Source: Liquidambar formosana (taxonomy: Eukaryota; Streptophyta; Magnoliopsida; Saxifragales; Altingiaceae). From it: DNA of 64,000 bases. The stretch is from assembly GCA_039720395.1 (NCBI GenBank), contig CM077828.1, positions 15,412,264-15,476,263 on the forward strand, written 5' to 3'. A program made the position numbers and the translations under genes. The notes beneath the pieces are model-generated. The model was given only the letters and a program-made list of their open reading frames with translations. It did no database searches and was not told where the DNA came from. This document shows positions 33,433 to 46,064 of this stretch, piece after piece; position 1 is the stretch's first letter; every line of letters begins with the position of its first letter.

Positions 33433-33436
<4 letters not shown>

Positions 33437-34828
33437 TGGCTTAGGTCCAAGTAGTTCAAATATTTTAAGTCAAGCGAAGAAGGATTTTTTTCATTGTGGG
33501 AAAAACTAAAATACAGAACAGGAATAAAGCTAGGAGTTATCTCTAATGGAGATACAGTGTTATGATTTGGTGAAGTGATAACTGAAAGCTTGGGAGAGCC
33601 TTCACGAACAACTTAATTAAGCTTGGTTCACCTTATCAATCAAGCAGTGGTGCGTGCACGTGGGCAGCGGTGCGTGCACGTGGGCTGTGGCAAGTATGCA
33701 CAAGTAGAGAAAAACTTTCATGTAACTATGATACGACTAGGTGATATCACAAATCAATAAGAATAAAGTAAAGTGGGATTATCAGTGTATTTTTTGACCC
33801 CACATTCTTACTTTACTTAACCCCTATTAGCTTCTAAAACCACCTGACCATATCACAATTACATGAAAAACTCACTCGACCAACTTGAATCACCTTAACA
33901 TACCGCAGCCTACGTGCATCGCAGCATATATACTTATGTCATGGGTCTGACTTTACATTCTACAATGATACAATCTATACAAAAGCATAATTGATTTCAA
34001 AAAAACAACTTCTGAGTCAAAACAACAGCCACGTTTGTCCAACTTTGGTACTCCATTTTAAGTTCTTAAATACTATTTTTTTCCATTAACCAAAAAAAAA
34101 AGAAAATACCATTTCTATCCTTCTAGTATTACCTTTGTCTCATTGAATTATAAATTATAGTGTTCAACAACTTACCTCCTTAATTTTTAAAACCTTCACA
34201 CTTTTGTCACCTCAAATGTTTTTTTTATTTTATTTTTTAAAATAAAATAATAAATATTTAATTAATCATTTGATTTACCTTGATGCTAATTTAGAGCTTA
34301 AAAATAATGGTTTGACAAACATCATTGTTTAATTAAATCTCTCAAAGAGTAAAGCAAAATCTTTTTGAAGAAATGATGCCATTCATGACAAGCTAAATGA
34401 TTTTTTTATAATAAAAATGGAAGTTTAGTTGACCTTGGTATTGGTTTAGACCTTAAAAAACTGTCTTAACAAATATCATCGTTTAGATATCTCAAAGAAT
34501 AAGTAGAATTTTTTAAAATAATGTGATAGGCATTTTCGAACTGTTAAAAGAGAAAAAATTCCCCTACGGTTAGTTGAGGGGGGAAAAATTGTATCCCAAA
34601 GAGTCTCAATGGCCCATGTCAGCCCTTGAAGCCGAAAACACATGCAACCCCAAAACTTGACTCAAAACAACAGCCATGTGTCTCCAAATTTGGTTGCCGC
34701 TAGAAGCCAAAAGTCAAGTGACGATAAATTTAACTCATGACATTGATTGAATCTGATGCCCCCTTCTTTTTTTTTTTTTTTTTTTTTTTTTTTTCAGCAA
34801 AGAAGAATCTGATACCCCCTCAAACTCC
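33433..34828 (+). promoter_or_regulatory. 5' flank of TPS2 (short promoter version)
   Basis: Non-coding and homologous to the TPS1 flank, but the join GAGAGCCTT/CACGAACAAC at about 33596-33606 shows loss of the block that is 935-1550 in TPS1, including the family A MITE. It carries two CACGTG boxes in a doubled GGTGCGTGCACGTGGGC motif (about 33650-33683) and a T-run at 34768-34794. Confidence 0.65.
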
Positions 34829-34835
34829 TATAAAT
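34829..34835 (+). promoter_or_regulatory. TATA box of TPS2
   Basis: TATAAAT, 54 bases upstream of the ATG at 34883, in the same context as TPS1 and TPS3. Confidence 0.65.
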
Positions 34836-34882
34836 GTCAAAGCAAACAAGCCGAAAGAACAACCCCTCATTTGAACTTTTAA

Positions 34883-37800
34883 ATGTCCTTTGTTCCAAAC
34901 AAGAACAAAAGCATGTCTGTTCAATCTTCAACTGTTCTGGTGTCAAGCCAAAATGCTGTCCCTGTGGTCTTACGCCGGTCAGCAAAATTTCATCCCAGCA
35001 TTTGGGGTGATCTTTTCGTTGATTCACTTCTGACAACTTGATAAATACCATATATATAGTATCCATTACGTAATTTGTGCATGCGTGCATGAGGTGCAAC
35101 TCATCTCTAAATTCTTCTATTACTAGCAATAATGGGAAGAGCTAGCAATTCTATACGTGCAGGATTAATTCTTGACCAAGGCTCCACCTATAGGCAACTA
35201 AGGTCGTTACCTAAGGTGGTCCTCGTTAGTTTTAATTTCAAAAGCAATTTTTTGAATTTTTTAATTTCGGCCATCTGAAACCCTAATCTAACGGCTGAGT
35301 TGAGCTTGGCACACTACTAAGCTTTTATAATTCAACACCGAATCTCAGTCCAAGTTTCACTAGCCATGAACGTACTCTGTCAGAGTTTATTACATTAATT
35401 GCATTTCTATTGCATCTCTTCTGTGTCAAACTCTCACACATTTTCTTCTTCTTTTTATTTTTCATTTTCTTCTTTCTCTCAATGTTTGAATATATATTCA
35501 CTAATGTAATCAACACATGATATCTATTTTTACATTATTCAATGATCTTATAAACTATCTTTAACTTTGGAACAAAAATTAGAGGATATTGATTTTATTC
35601 ATGAATTCTTTTATTCTCAGAATGTCCGATTAATTCTATTGTCCTTTAAATTAACTTTACGTTTTAGTTTCTTTAGACTTTATTTATCTCATTTTTAAGG
35701 GTGCTTTTTTGCTTGTAAGTATTTTTTTTCCTAAATAAAAAAAATATGTCTTTTGGTTAAATTAAAAATATGGATCAATATAAGAAAACATAGGAAAATA
35801 GAGGTAAATAAATTAATTCAATTTCAAAGAGGCCTCAGTTAGAGTTTTTTCCTTAGGTAGTAATTATATTGAGCCAACCCTATTTCTGTCACAATTGTGT
35901 GGCCATGAGTTTGACCTATCATTGTAAACCTAGACAATCAAGGTCTTAAAAGTCCTACTTGTGGATCACATTAAACTTTCAAATACAATAGATGGAATGC
36001 AATATATGTGATATATGGAAGGCCTCTCAGGTCTCTCAATATCATAGTAAAACTAATCAATTAAGGTCTCAAAATTCCCACATTGTGTTTTGATCCTCAC
36101 TTGGGAATTGCTAACAGCTCCTAAAAGAATCTCCAATGATGTGGCATGATAAGCTCCTCGTATATAGTGCTATTGATCCCCTCTAGCCCTTCTTTATTTT
36201 CACACCACATCATGGGGTTGTTCTTTCAGTGCCCATTTCATGCATGATTGATGCGCCTCAACAATCCTCACTTCATCTCCATCATCATTTTCCATATTGA
36301 AACTCCACATAAGAATGATGTAAGAGTGGCATATTCCTTATAAGGAAAGGGGAGATACGTATCGTAGTGTTGGACAATTTTTTTTATCCTAATTGAAATG
36401 ACAGCAGTACCTTTCATATATGTTTTGATGCACCACAACATAATGAAATTTTCTTGTGTAGTCAATTGATGCTGGTATGGAAAGACAAATTGAAGAACTG
36501 AAAGCAGAAGTGAGGAGGAAGTTAGTTGTTGATGCCGCTACAGGTAAGCCTTCACAAAAATTGAACATGATTGACGCAGTTCAAAGATTGGGGGTGGCTT
36601 ATCATTTTGAAACCGAGGTCAAAGACACGTTGGAACATATTTACCTTACCTATGATCTTGATGAGAATAATGATGATGATGCCCTCTACAATGTTGCCCT
36701 TCGCTTCAGGCTTCTTCGACAACAAGGGTACAATGTTTCATGTGGTACGTAGGTCACTCACTATGTGTTTATCTTGACTCCACATGAAAAAAAAAAAAGT
36801 GCATGTATTTGTGTATATGAATTTCTTGTCTATTAAATGTGTGGCTCAGTTTTCACCTCAAAGTACTTTTGGCCTAGCACAACAGTATGTTGACTTCACA
36901 AATTTGTCTCTTTGGGTCTTAAGTCCAAAAAGCACCTCTTTAGTTGGAGTGCTCAACACCTTTGTATAAACCCATCTTAAGCAATATCTGCAACCGATAT
37001 GAGACACTAACATTATCCATACGTACATATATGCTCAAACATTCACCATCCGCGTTGTGTCTATAAAGGACTAGAATTTGGGGTGCACATAGTATAAAAG
37101 GAATATTAAAAAATAAATTAGAGGGAAATACTGATTAAAAAAATTATTTTTAAAATTTTGAATTTAAAAATGGGAGTATGGAAGAGAGAGAGAGAGAGAA
37201 AGAGAGATGAGATGGCTAGTTACAGAATAGATAATACCCACCTTATCCAACCTAAAAAACTATTTTAACCCTAACTTTTAGGTCCTTAATAGGAGTATTT
37301 CAAAATGTACATACAACCAAAATTTCCAACCCTTTTATACATTAGTATAGATATGTGTTTAATGTGTTGGGTGCATGTGGATGCAGATGTATTCAACAGG
37401 TTCAAGGACAACGAAGGTAATTTCTTGAATTCCATCATTGGGGATTTGCGGGGCATGCTAAGCTTGTATGAAGCTACCCACCTCCGAGTGCATGGAGAAG
37501 ACGTACTAGATCAAGCGTTAGCATTTTGTACCACTCACCTTCAGTCTATGGCAACCCAACTAAGCTCACCTCTTGCAACACAAGTAATCCATGCTCTAAA
37601 GCAACGCATCCACAAGGGCATGCCAAGGATAGAGGCAAAGCAATACATCTCATTCTATCAACACGAAGATTCGCATGATGAAACTCTGCTAAGGCTCGCA
37701 AAATTAGATTTCAATCGATTACAAAAGATTCACCACAAAGAGCTATGCGAAATCACAAAGTAGATTCTTTAAACTTATTAATACTCCCTATGTTCTTGTT

Positions 37801-40045
37801 TGACTCTCACCTTTGAAAAAACATGTTTTTTAAGAAAACGATCTTAAATGCTTTTACATCAATATAAATGTTTGACCATACTAATTTTATCCTCAAGTGT
37901 ACAAAATATTGAAAAATTAAAATATTTATAAGAAAATGTATTTTAGAAAATCAATTAAAAAAAGTTTGACTTTTTGAATGGGAGAATAATTTTGGAACAT
38001 TACTATAAATAAATAAATAAATAAGGACAGTAAAAAATGAACGAAGGGAGTAGTTTGGAAATTTATTATTGGAATGGATTTAAGATATATTGGTATTTTG
38101 ATTTTAGGTGGTGGAAAGATTTGGATTTTACAACAAAGCTACCTTTTGCTAGAGATAGAATGGTGGAATGCTACTTTTGGATGTTGGGGGTCTACTTTGA
38201 GCCTGAGTATTACCTCGGTAGAAGGATACTTACCAAAGTTATTACCATGACCTCAATTATGGATGATATCTTTGATTTGTATGGTACAATTGAAGAACTT
38301 GAGCTCTTTATGGAAGGCCTCGAGAGGTTTGTTAAACCTGAACTTCACTTGTGTTTTATGTGCCTCAATTTTTAACAAAAAATAGATATATATATATGGC
38401 CTTTAAGGGAGAAGCATGTAAAAGAAGAATCAGTGCTGCTGACCCTTTGTGTGTAGGCTTTATTGAATTTGTTTGAGTTTGATTTTAGGTGGGATATGAG
38501 CACCATTGATCAACTCCCCGAATACATGAAAATATACTTTCGGGCACTCTTGGATATTTACAGCGAATTAGAGGATGATTTGGCCAAAGAAGGAAGATCC
38601 TACCGCCTTTATTATGCAAAAGAAGCAGTAAGCATTCTATGTAATTATCCTATATATAATAGGAAATTTAACTAGCTCGGGAGGGGAGGGGGGGGGGGGG
38701 GGGGGGGAGAACAAAAAAAACAAACTATGATCATGATGACATTGTTTTTCACAATGCTTATAATTGACTTTAATGAGAATTTTGAATTTCTTGGTTGAAT
38801 GAACCAGATAAAAAATCAAGCGAGGGCCTATTTTATGGAAGCAAAATGGTTGAGTGAAAAATATGTGCCAACAATAGAGGAGTATTTGCACGTTGCATCA
38901 CCCAGCTCAACTTATCCCTTGTTCACAACCACATCTTTCACTAGAATGGGAGATTTTGTAACCAAGGAGGCTTTCGAATGGGTTCTTAATGAGCCCAATA
39001 CTATTGTTAATGTTGCATCAATAATTGGCAGGATCATGAATGATCTGGTGTCCCATGAGGTACGAATTAAAGATAATTCCCTTCTTTTTTCTTTTTTTTT
39101 TTTTTTTTTTTTGCTTTTATTACTGGAGGTTTCGAGATGTTTATGCATTCGATTAATCTTTCTAAGCATATGTAGTCTCCCCTGTCCCATATGTAGAGCC
39201 AAATGAATATGGTCAATTCTACAGTAAACTAAATTTCAACGTTGGACTAAACGAATGTTTTCAAAGAACCAAAGTACAAAAACCAAAGAATATGTGAGTG
39301 GATATTTTGGATAGGTTTCAATTTACTAGAAAAAAATTAATATCTTAATATTTTATCATTATTAGTTTGAACACATCCAGTCCTATAAGGATGACATTTG
39401 GATTGTACCCCATTAACATGTAGGATATACGATACAATCCGTTTATACATTATAAGATATAACCCTCAATATATGATACAAATATTTAAAAAAAATCAGT
39501 GCGTGTCAATGAGATTGGATCCCACCCCACGCCACCCCTATAGCTTCCTCTACTTCATCCTATGAGCCTAGCTATGACAGTTTCTTTGCTAAACTTGTTG
39601 AGTTTGGTTTCCACAGTGGCACGGTGCCTTCGGTTATTATTTGGTTTCCCATTTAACCAGAGAACTCTTCTCCCTTGGCAATTATTACTATTTTTTACTA
39701 GGTGGAAGTGACTAATTGGTGTCATTGGGCGTTTGCGCGCGTATGCAGTTTAAGCAAAAAAGAGGACACGTTGCCTCAGCTATTGAATGCTATATGAAGC
39801 AACATGGGGTCTCAAAGCAAGAGGTGCATGAGGAGCTGCAAAAACAAGTCACAAATGCATGGAAAGACATAAATCAAGAATGCCTTAAACCGACCACGGC
39901 CGTCCCAATGACTCTCCTCACGCAAGTTCTCAACCTTGCCCGAGTGAGTTATGTGGTGTACAGGGATGGCGATGGCTACACCGATTGCAAGTTACTGCTG
40001 AAAGATTGTATAGTTTTACTGCTCATCAATCCTGTGGAAATATAA
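34883..40045 (+). pseudogene. TPS2: TPS-a sesquiterpene synthase-like gene, damaged at exon 1
   Basis: Exons: 34883-35040 (damaged), 36462-36744, 37387-37759, 38108-38326, 38489-38627, 38808-39059 and 39749-40045. Exons 2-7 are open and correctly spliced in sequence. [11 protein letters not shown] is present near the start, and exon 4 has ARDR and DDIFD. Exon 1 lacks one base relative to TPS3 near 35024 (158 versus 159 bases), giving a TGA at 35039-35041. The splice donor after it is AT instead of GT (AACTTG then ATAAAT). The NSE/DTE motif reads NDLVSHEFK because exon 7 begins TTTAAG where TPS1 has TTTGAG, so the third metal ligand is lysine. It may still be transcribed from an internal start, but an active cyclase is very unlikely. 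Confidence 0.93.
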
Positions 40046-40574
40046 GCGTGGATGGAGCATGCATGCTCTCTAGCTATCATTTCACATGGTCTGGGGTTTG
40101 CCTTTAATAATGTAATATTGTTTTCTATCTTCATGCTTGAATGGTTGTTTGTTTTTCATGTTTGAATGGGTGTTGCTTTCTTGTTTTGAAGGGAATAAAT
40201 GGCATTTCAATGCCGTCTATGTATTGAACCATAAATGATACCTCATCTTTACGTTGATGGTGATTTGGTAATTTAATAATTTTATTTACAAAGAAATGAG
40301 ATAAGAACAATCCCACTCAGGTGACCACATGCTGATATCACTTATATTAATATCATGCATTGGAGAGACTACTTAACATGTGAAAGCAATAAATAGACTA
40401 GCAACAAAAAGTAAAGTAAGGGAGTAGGTCATGGATTCCTATCTAGGGAGATTCCAAGGATTTATAATCACTTAAATATCATTTTGTCTCACTTTGCTAT
40501 ATACTCTAAAGTCTCAATCGGATCCAAGAGTCCTTCAAATAAAGCCTTTTGAGCCTTTATAGGGTAGGATTGCA
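40046..40574 (+). other. 3' flank of TPS2
   Basis: Matches 8237-8816 with small deletions. It contains the same AATAAA (40194-40199) and a MITE remnant around 40320-40370. No gene. Confidence 0.6.
40194..40199 (+). terminator. Candidate poly(A) signal of TPS2
   Basis: AATAAA about 150 bases after the stop, at the same offset as in TPS1. Tentative. Confidence 0.4.
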
Positions 40575-40859
40575 TGTGGGGGGCGGTTCCCCTTAATTTT
40601 ATTTTTGTATCCCCTTATTTTAATTTTCAAAATTTTATGATAAATATAAAAAGTTTTTATGAAAACGAACCCGTTGCCCACTAGAAAACATAATTTTGAA
40701 CAACTTTGTATATGATAGATTTTTAAAAAACTTTATTGTGCAAAATTGTTCAAAATGATATTTTTAATAAAAAGTGCAGGCACTTTTTATATTTTTCATA
40801 AAATTTTGAAAAATTAAAATAAGTGGGAAGTACAAATAAAATAAAGAGCCCCCTTGGGT
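40575..40859. mobile_element. Hairpin MITE, family A (unit 2 copy)
   Basis: Same element and position as 8817-9101, with GGGGGGCGGTTCCCC and CCCCCTTGGG ends. Confidence 0.7.
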
Positions 40860-40870
40860 GTGAGTGTGTG

Positions 40871-41218
40871 TGGCGTAGTGGTAGTAGCAAAAGAAGAGCA
40901 CCGTCTTCTTGTAAAATAAGAACAAAGAAAATAGAATAAACTCTCTGAAATTTTATTGATCCAAAAGTTGTATTCTTGCCCGTAGGCTACAGACCTATTT
41001 ATAAAGAAATAATACTTGAACTTAAATAAACTAGGAAAAGGAATTCTACTAAATTTAGGAAAGCAAACTAATACTTGAACTCTAAGTAAACTAGAAAAAA
41101 GAATTCTACTAAACTTAGGAAAGCAATAAAATAGGAAAGGAAACAAACCTAGTTAGGAATCTAACTAGATTTGGTCCTAAGCAAATCTAGTTAGGAATCT
41201 AACTAGATTTGTTCTACA
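40871..41218 (-). repeat. 3' LTR of the gypsy element
   Basis: 348 bp. It is longer than the other LTR by about 37 bp because the TCTAGTTAGGAATCTAACTA block near its end is doubled. Confidence 0.9.
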
Positions 41219-41703
41219 TCAGGCTCCTTTGCTTGAAAAGAACTCGCCCTCGAGTTCAATACAGGTAAGGACTCAGAAGGATGAAACTCGAACAAATCCT
41301 TAACATTGAAGGTATTTGAAATATTAAACTCTGATGGCAAATCAACAACATAAACATTGTCATTAATTTTCTTTAAAATCTGGCACGGCCCAATTTTCTT
41401 CATCTTCAATTTATTATATGTGCCAACTGGAAAACGCTCCTTGCGAAGATGAACCATCACTTGATCGCCTTCATGGAAAACCTTTAAACGACAATGTTTA
41501 TCTGCATTTGCCTTGTACTTTGCATTGGCTTCTTCTAATTTCTTCTTGACATTAGAGTGTACGTTTACAAAATTATCCACCAAATGAGCAGCAATAACAT
41601 TCATCCCAGGCAGTTTAGGGAGAGGAACCAAATCCAAGGTATGAGTAGGAACTCGACGGTAAACAATCTCAAAAGGGGACTTACCAAAAGACCTATTCAC
41701 CAT
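41203..41703 (-). pseudogene. Gypsy integrase, C-terminal part
   Basis: On minus it starts at MVNRSFGKSPFEIVY, the usual block after the catalytic core, and reaches the GPY/F-type module (KKIGPCQILKKINDNVYVVD) and FNVKDLFEFHP. No clear chromodomain follows. It is separated from the core by a TAG at about 41743-41745. Confidence 0.85.
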
Positions 41704-41745
41704 ATTGTTATATGCAAATTCTGCCTGTGCTAAATAAGTATCCCA

Positions 41746-42282
41746 CTATTTTGGCTTATCTCCAACATAACAACGAATCAGATTGCCAAAAGTTCTATTC
41801 ACGACCTCTATCTGCCCATCAGTCTGAGGATGACAAGTACTACTAAACTGAAGGGTGGTATCAAGTCGCTTCCACAAAGTACGCCAAAAATGACTAAGAA
41901 ACTTGCTGTCATGATTAGAAGTAATGGTTTTTGGCACACCGTGCAAATGAACCACTTCTTTGAAATACAAGGTGGCTACATTTGAAGCATTATGAGTCTT
42001 TTTACAGGGAATGAAGTGTGCCATCTTGGAGAAATGGTCAACCACAACCATAATAGAATCCACCCCACGTTGAGTCCTTGGAAGCCCCACAATAAAATCC
42101 ATAGATACATCCTCCCAAGGCGGATTAGGAACTGGCAAAGGAGTATACAAACCTGTATTTTGAGATTGCCCTTTCGCGGTTTGACAAATATAACACTGCT
42201 GCACAAATCGTCCCACATCACGCTTCAGTTGTGGCCAGTAATACCACTCCACAACCTGTGCAGTACTTTTATCACGCCCCAA
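41746..42282 (-). pseudogene. Gypsy integrase, zinc finger and catalytic core
   Basis: It starts in the HHCC finger ([11 protein letters not shown]). The core has MDFIVGLP with the first acidic residue and [14 protein letters not shown] with the glutamate. The middle position reads SNHDSKF where the family has SDRDSKF, so the second catalytic aspartate is asparagine and the next arginine is histidine; both fit G to A changes. Integrase joins element DNA to host DNA. This one should be inactive. Confidence 0.88.
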
Positions 42283-42290
42283 ATGTCCTC

Positions 42291-42842
42291 CTAGACCACT
42301 AGAATGTAGCTCTCGAATAAGATATTCACGAAGGGAAGTCCGAGGAATACAAAGACGACTACCTTTGAAAAGGAAACCATCTTGGATATGAAAATCTCAG
42401 GGCCAGGTTTTCCCAGTATGCAGTTAGCCCATATTTCATTGAAATCTTCATCACCTATATACAACTCTTTTAAATACTCAAAACCCCAAACTTCACTATG
42501 TAAAATAAGGAGCAAAGTAGCACGCCTACTTAATGCATCAACAACTTTATTCTGTTGGCCCGATTTGTGTTTCAAAATAAAAGTGAAGGACTGCAATCGA
42601 GCCACCCACCGAGCATGCATTCTGTTAATTGAAGCAGTGCCATTAAGGTATTTGAGTGCTTCATGATCAGTATACAGAATAAACTCTCGTTGCACCAAAT
42701 AATCCTCCCAGTGTCGCAAGGCCTGAACAACAGCATACAACTCGACTTCATACGCAGACCACTTCTTTCTGGCATCATTAAGTTTTTCACTAAAATAAGC
42801 TACTGGTCTACCTTCTTGAGAAAGCACAGCACCAATTCCCAC
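42291..42842 (-). pseudogene. Gypsy RNase H domain
   Basis: [20 protein letters not shown], then [17 protein letters not shown] and [11 protein letters not shown] give the plant gypsy RNase H core with its glutamate and aspartate. The normal opening with the first aspartate (FELDCDAS type) lies in another frame upstream because one base is missing near 42873. The end, after DALSRR, drifts into a wrong frame before the integrase finger. Confidence 0.87.
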
Positions 42843-42937
42843 ATAACTAGCATCACAATCAAGCTCAAATATTTATCAAAGTTCGGTAAAGCTAACACTG
42901 GGATTGTTGTAAGCTTCTCTTTAAGTAATGCGAAACT

Positions 42938-44059
42938 TTACTCTGCTGCATCAGTCCATTCAAACTGTCTTTTCTTTACACAATCTGTTAAAGGTGCTAC
43001 AATAGTGCTGAAATTCTTCACAAAACGCCTATAGAATGTAGCCAGACCGTGAAAACTACGGACTTCATGAGCAGACTTCGGGGTAGGCCAGTCTCGAATT
43101 GCTCTAACCTTTTCTTGGTCCACCTTGATGCCCTCAGAACTCACCACATAACCCAAAAAAATTAAGCTTTCAGTCATGAAACTACATTTTTTAAGGTTCA
43201 CATGCAAGCTGTGCTCTTGAAGAACAGTAAGGACAGAATGAAGGTGTTGAAAGTGCTTATGCTGATTATGGCTGTAAACCAAGATATCATCAAAATAGAC
43301 GACAACAAATTTGCCAATGAAAGGTTTCAATACCTGGTTCATAAGTCACATAAAAGTGCTGGGTGCATTAAATAGCCCGAAAGGTATTACCAACCATTCG
43401 TACAAACCCTCCTTGGTTTTAAAAGCTGTCTTCCACTCATCTCCAGGCCTAATTCTGATTTGGTGGTAGCCACTTTTGAGATCTAACTTAGAAAATACCG
43501 ATGACCCCTCTAACATATCAAGCATATCATCCAATCGTGGAATGGGAAATCGATACTTAACTATAATCTTGTTAATGGCTCTACTGTCTACGCACATACG
43601 CCAACTACCATCCTTCTTTGGAACTAATAAGGCTGGAACAGCACAGGGACTCATACTTTCTTGAATAAACCCTTTTTGAATAAACTCTTCTACTTGACCT
43701 TGCAAAATTTCATGCTCCCTTAGACTCATTCTGTAATGGGGCAAATTGGGAAAACGAGCACCAGGGGTGAGATCTATATGATGTTGAATATCTCGCATTG
43801 GGGGCAATCCATCGGGGAGCTCGGGAGTGAGAATAGGGCTAAATTCTTTTATAAGAGGCTGCAGCTCAATTGGTACACCAGTTGGATGAACATCATCCCC
43901 TTTCACTACTAATGCATAAACCTCATCGGTGTCCTTGATGTCAGACTTAACATCTGGTACTAGTAAAAACGACCGTCCCTTGTCTGTAGGAATTTTAGAT
44001 TGACCATCTTTGCCCATTGGAATCAAGGTAATTTTAACTCCATCTTTAATAAAAGACAA
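42938..44059 (-). pseudogene. Gypsy reverse transcriptase
   Basis: The minus-strand frame 44059-43346 includes [20 protein letters not shown], then [15 protein letters not shown] and [16 protein letters not shown] at 43343-43345 interrupts, then 43342-42938 carries the catalytic box YFDDILVYS and [11 protein letters not shown]. The stop lies where most relatives have arginine (CGA). A TAA at about 42935-42937 separates it from RNase H. It copies element RNA into DNA. This copy is broken. Confidence 0.92.
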
Positions 44060-44068
44060 GGTGTTAGC

Positions 44069-44566
44069 TTATCCCTTATGGAGTGCATTAACATCCGATT
44101 TCCATGGCCTTCCAAGGAGCATATGACAAGCATCCATCTCTACCACATCACACATAACTTCATCTTTATAATTTTTGCCAATAGAGAAAGGAATTTTGCA
44201 ACGTTCTGTTACCTTAACCTCACCGACCTCCTTAATCCAACCAATTTTGTAAGGCATAGGATGCTGCTCTTTTGACAATTTCAACTTTTCTACCATCTCC
44301 TTTGACACAATATTTTTTGTACTTCCACTGTCAATAATTAAATTACAAACACGCTGATTCAATGTGCACTTTGTTCTAAAAATATTGTGTCGTTGAGAAT
44401 CAATCTCTTGTTTTGGGGCATATAACAACTGTTGCACCACCAAAGAAAGCCCATCATCTGCCCCGACTATGTCCTCAAACTGATACCTAGCATCATTGTC
44501 TTCACCATCAAAGCCTTCTCCTGTATTACTATATTCTGGCTCAGTGTACTTGGCATGTGTAACCAA
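44069..44566 (-). pseudogene. Gypsy aspartic protease region
   Basis: The frame includes CNLIIDSGSTKNIVS, the DSG active-site motif at about residue 80, then DACHMLLGRPW, the second conserved block. A TAA at 44066-44068 ends it before reverse transcriptase. Confidence 0.88.
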
Positions 44567-44579
44567 ATTAGTAGTCGCT

Positions 44580-45730
44580 TGATTTGGACACTAATTAGAA
44601 TGATGCCCTGGTTGACCACAACGATAACACTTTTCGGGTGCTGGTCGAGTATATGGATTGGCTATAGGGCCTTTAGTGTTACTTCTTCCTGCACCTTGTT
44701 GCCCTTGATTGCTGCTACTTGCCAAGTCACGATTCGCAGTTAGTGGGTTGATAGCTGATTGGCTCACTATTGGGGCTTGGGTATTAGCACGTACTGGTGG
44801 CCTTCCCCAATCTGTGTATTACGGTGGTGCAGGCCTTCCTGGGGTTTGATTTCGGAAAGAAGACCTCTCCAGTTGTGTCTCGACCCGGGTCACCAAGTCA
44901 ATGGCGGCATTAAGGGAATAGGTTGTTTGCAGCATAACCCGATCCTAGATATTGAGACGCAGCCCATTATTAAATCGTGCCACTTGCTGCGTTGCTGTTT
45001 TTGCCAAATTATTACGAACAGATAATCTACTAAATTCCTCAGCATAAACTCGTACGAGACGATTTCCTTGCTTACAGTTATAGTACTATTGAAATAAAAT
45101 CTAATCATAATTGGCAGGCAAATATCTCCTCCTCAAAAGCTTCTTCATTCGCGGCCAGGACCTAATTGGTGCTTTAAATTGTTGCCCCCACGATGTCTGC
45201 AGTTGCTCCCACCAGGCAGAGGCTCCCCCCTTCAGCCTATAAGCAACAAGCTTGACTTACTTCTCCTCTGGAATCCCCATGCAATCAAAGAAGCTTTCTA
45301 CCTCATAAAGCCAATCAAGAAAGCCTTCAATGTCAAGTTGACCATTAAAAGAGGGAAGGTCTACCTTTATACGAAATTCTGAATTCTGCATACCTCCTCC
45401 TTGATTTCCATGTGCACCAAATCCTCTATTTTCATGTGCACCAACTCTTCTATCTCTATGTGGAAAGAAAACTCGTTCCACGTCTTCGTCATCATTGGAG
45501 TCAAACTCTAAAGCCTGCCTCCGTTGATGGTTAACCCTGAGCACGTGTGGATTCGCACCACTAGGCGATCCCTTATTGTGTTGAGGAATCTGCAAATGAG
45601 TCACGACTTGTGTAAGTTGCGTGATAGCCTCCCATTGTTCAGTCAGTTGCGCCATTATAGCTTCTTGCTGCTGTTTTACGGGTTCAAACGTATCCCAGGT
45701 AACCGCTCGTTCCCCTTGATCACCGTCCAT
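44580..45730 (-). pseudogene. Gypsy gag
   Basis: On minus, gag starts near 45730 (MDGDQGERAV) and includes FRIKVDLPSFNGQLDIEGFL and WLYEVESFF. After a TAA near 45256 comes VKLVAYRLKGGASAWWEQL, and the zinc knuckle CYRCGQPGHHSN then CP lies near 44590-44635. Stops at 45101, 45086, 44945, 44819 and 44591 all fall where glutamine is expected. Confidence 0.87.
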
Positions 45731-45738
45731 GGGGGTTG

Positions 45739-45750
45739 GCTCTGATACGA
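45739..45750 (-). promoter_or_regulatory. tRNA primer binding site of the gypsy element
   Basis: GCTCTGATACGA is the complement of TGGTATCAGAGC (initiator-methionine tRNA type) with one mismatch, 3 bases from the 5' LTR. Confidence 0.75.
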
Positions 45751-45753
45751 ACT

Positions 45754-46064
45754 TGGCATAGCGGAAGTAGCAAAAGAAGAGCATTGTCTTCTTGTAAAAT
45801 AAGAACAAAGAAAATAGAATAAACTCTCTGAAATTTTATTGATCCAAAAGTTGTATTCTTGCCCGTAGGCTACAGACCTATTTATAAAGAAATAATACTT
45901 GAACTCTAAATAAACTAGGAAAAGGAATTCTACTAAATTTAGGAAAGCAAACTAATACTTGAACTCTAAGTAAACTAGAAAAAAGAATTCTATTAAACTT
46001 AGGAAAACAATAAAATAGAAAAGGAAACAAACCTAGTTAGGAATCTAACTAGATTTGTTCTACA
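45754..46064 (-). repeat. 5' LTR of the gypsy element
   Basis: 311 bp, TGGCATAG to TTCTACA, close to the left LTR apart from scattered changes and the doubled block. Confidence 0.9.

Larger units (their letters stand above)
40871..46064 (-). mobile_element. Decayed Ty3/gypsy retrotransposon, 5.2 kb
   Basis: LTRs at 40871-41218 and 45754-46064 begin TGGC(G/A)TAG and end TTCTACA. The order on minus is gag, protease, reverse transcriptase, RNase H, integrase, which is Ty3/gypsy. A primer site complementary to initiator-methionine tRNA is next to the right LTR. AGTGTG stands at both flanks, and the uninterrupted site is at 9098-9120 (GAGTGTGTGACCAAGC), proving insertion after the segment doubled. 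The coding region has at least nine in-frame stops and at least two frameshifts, so it cannot move by itself. Confidence 0.92.
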
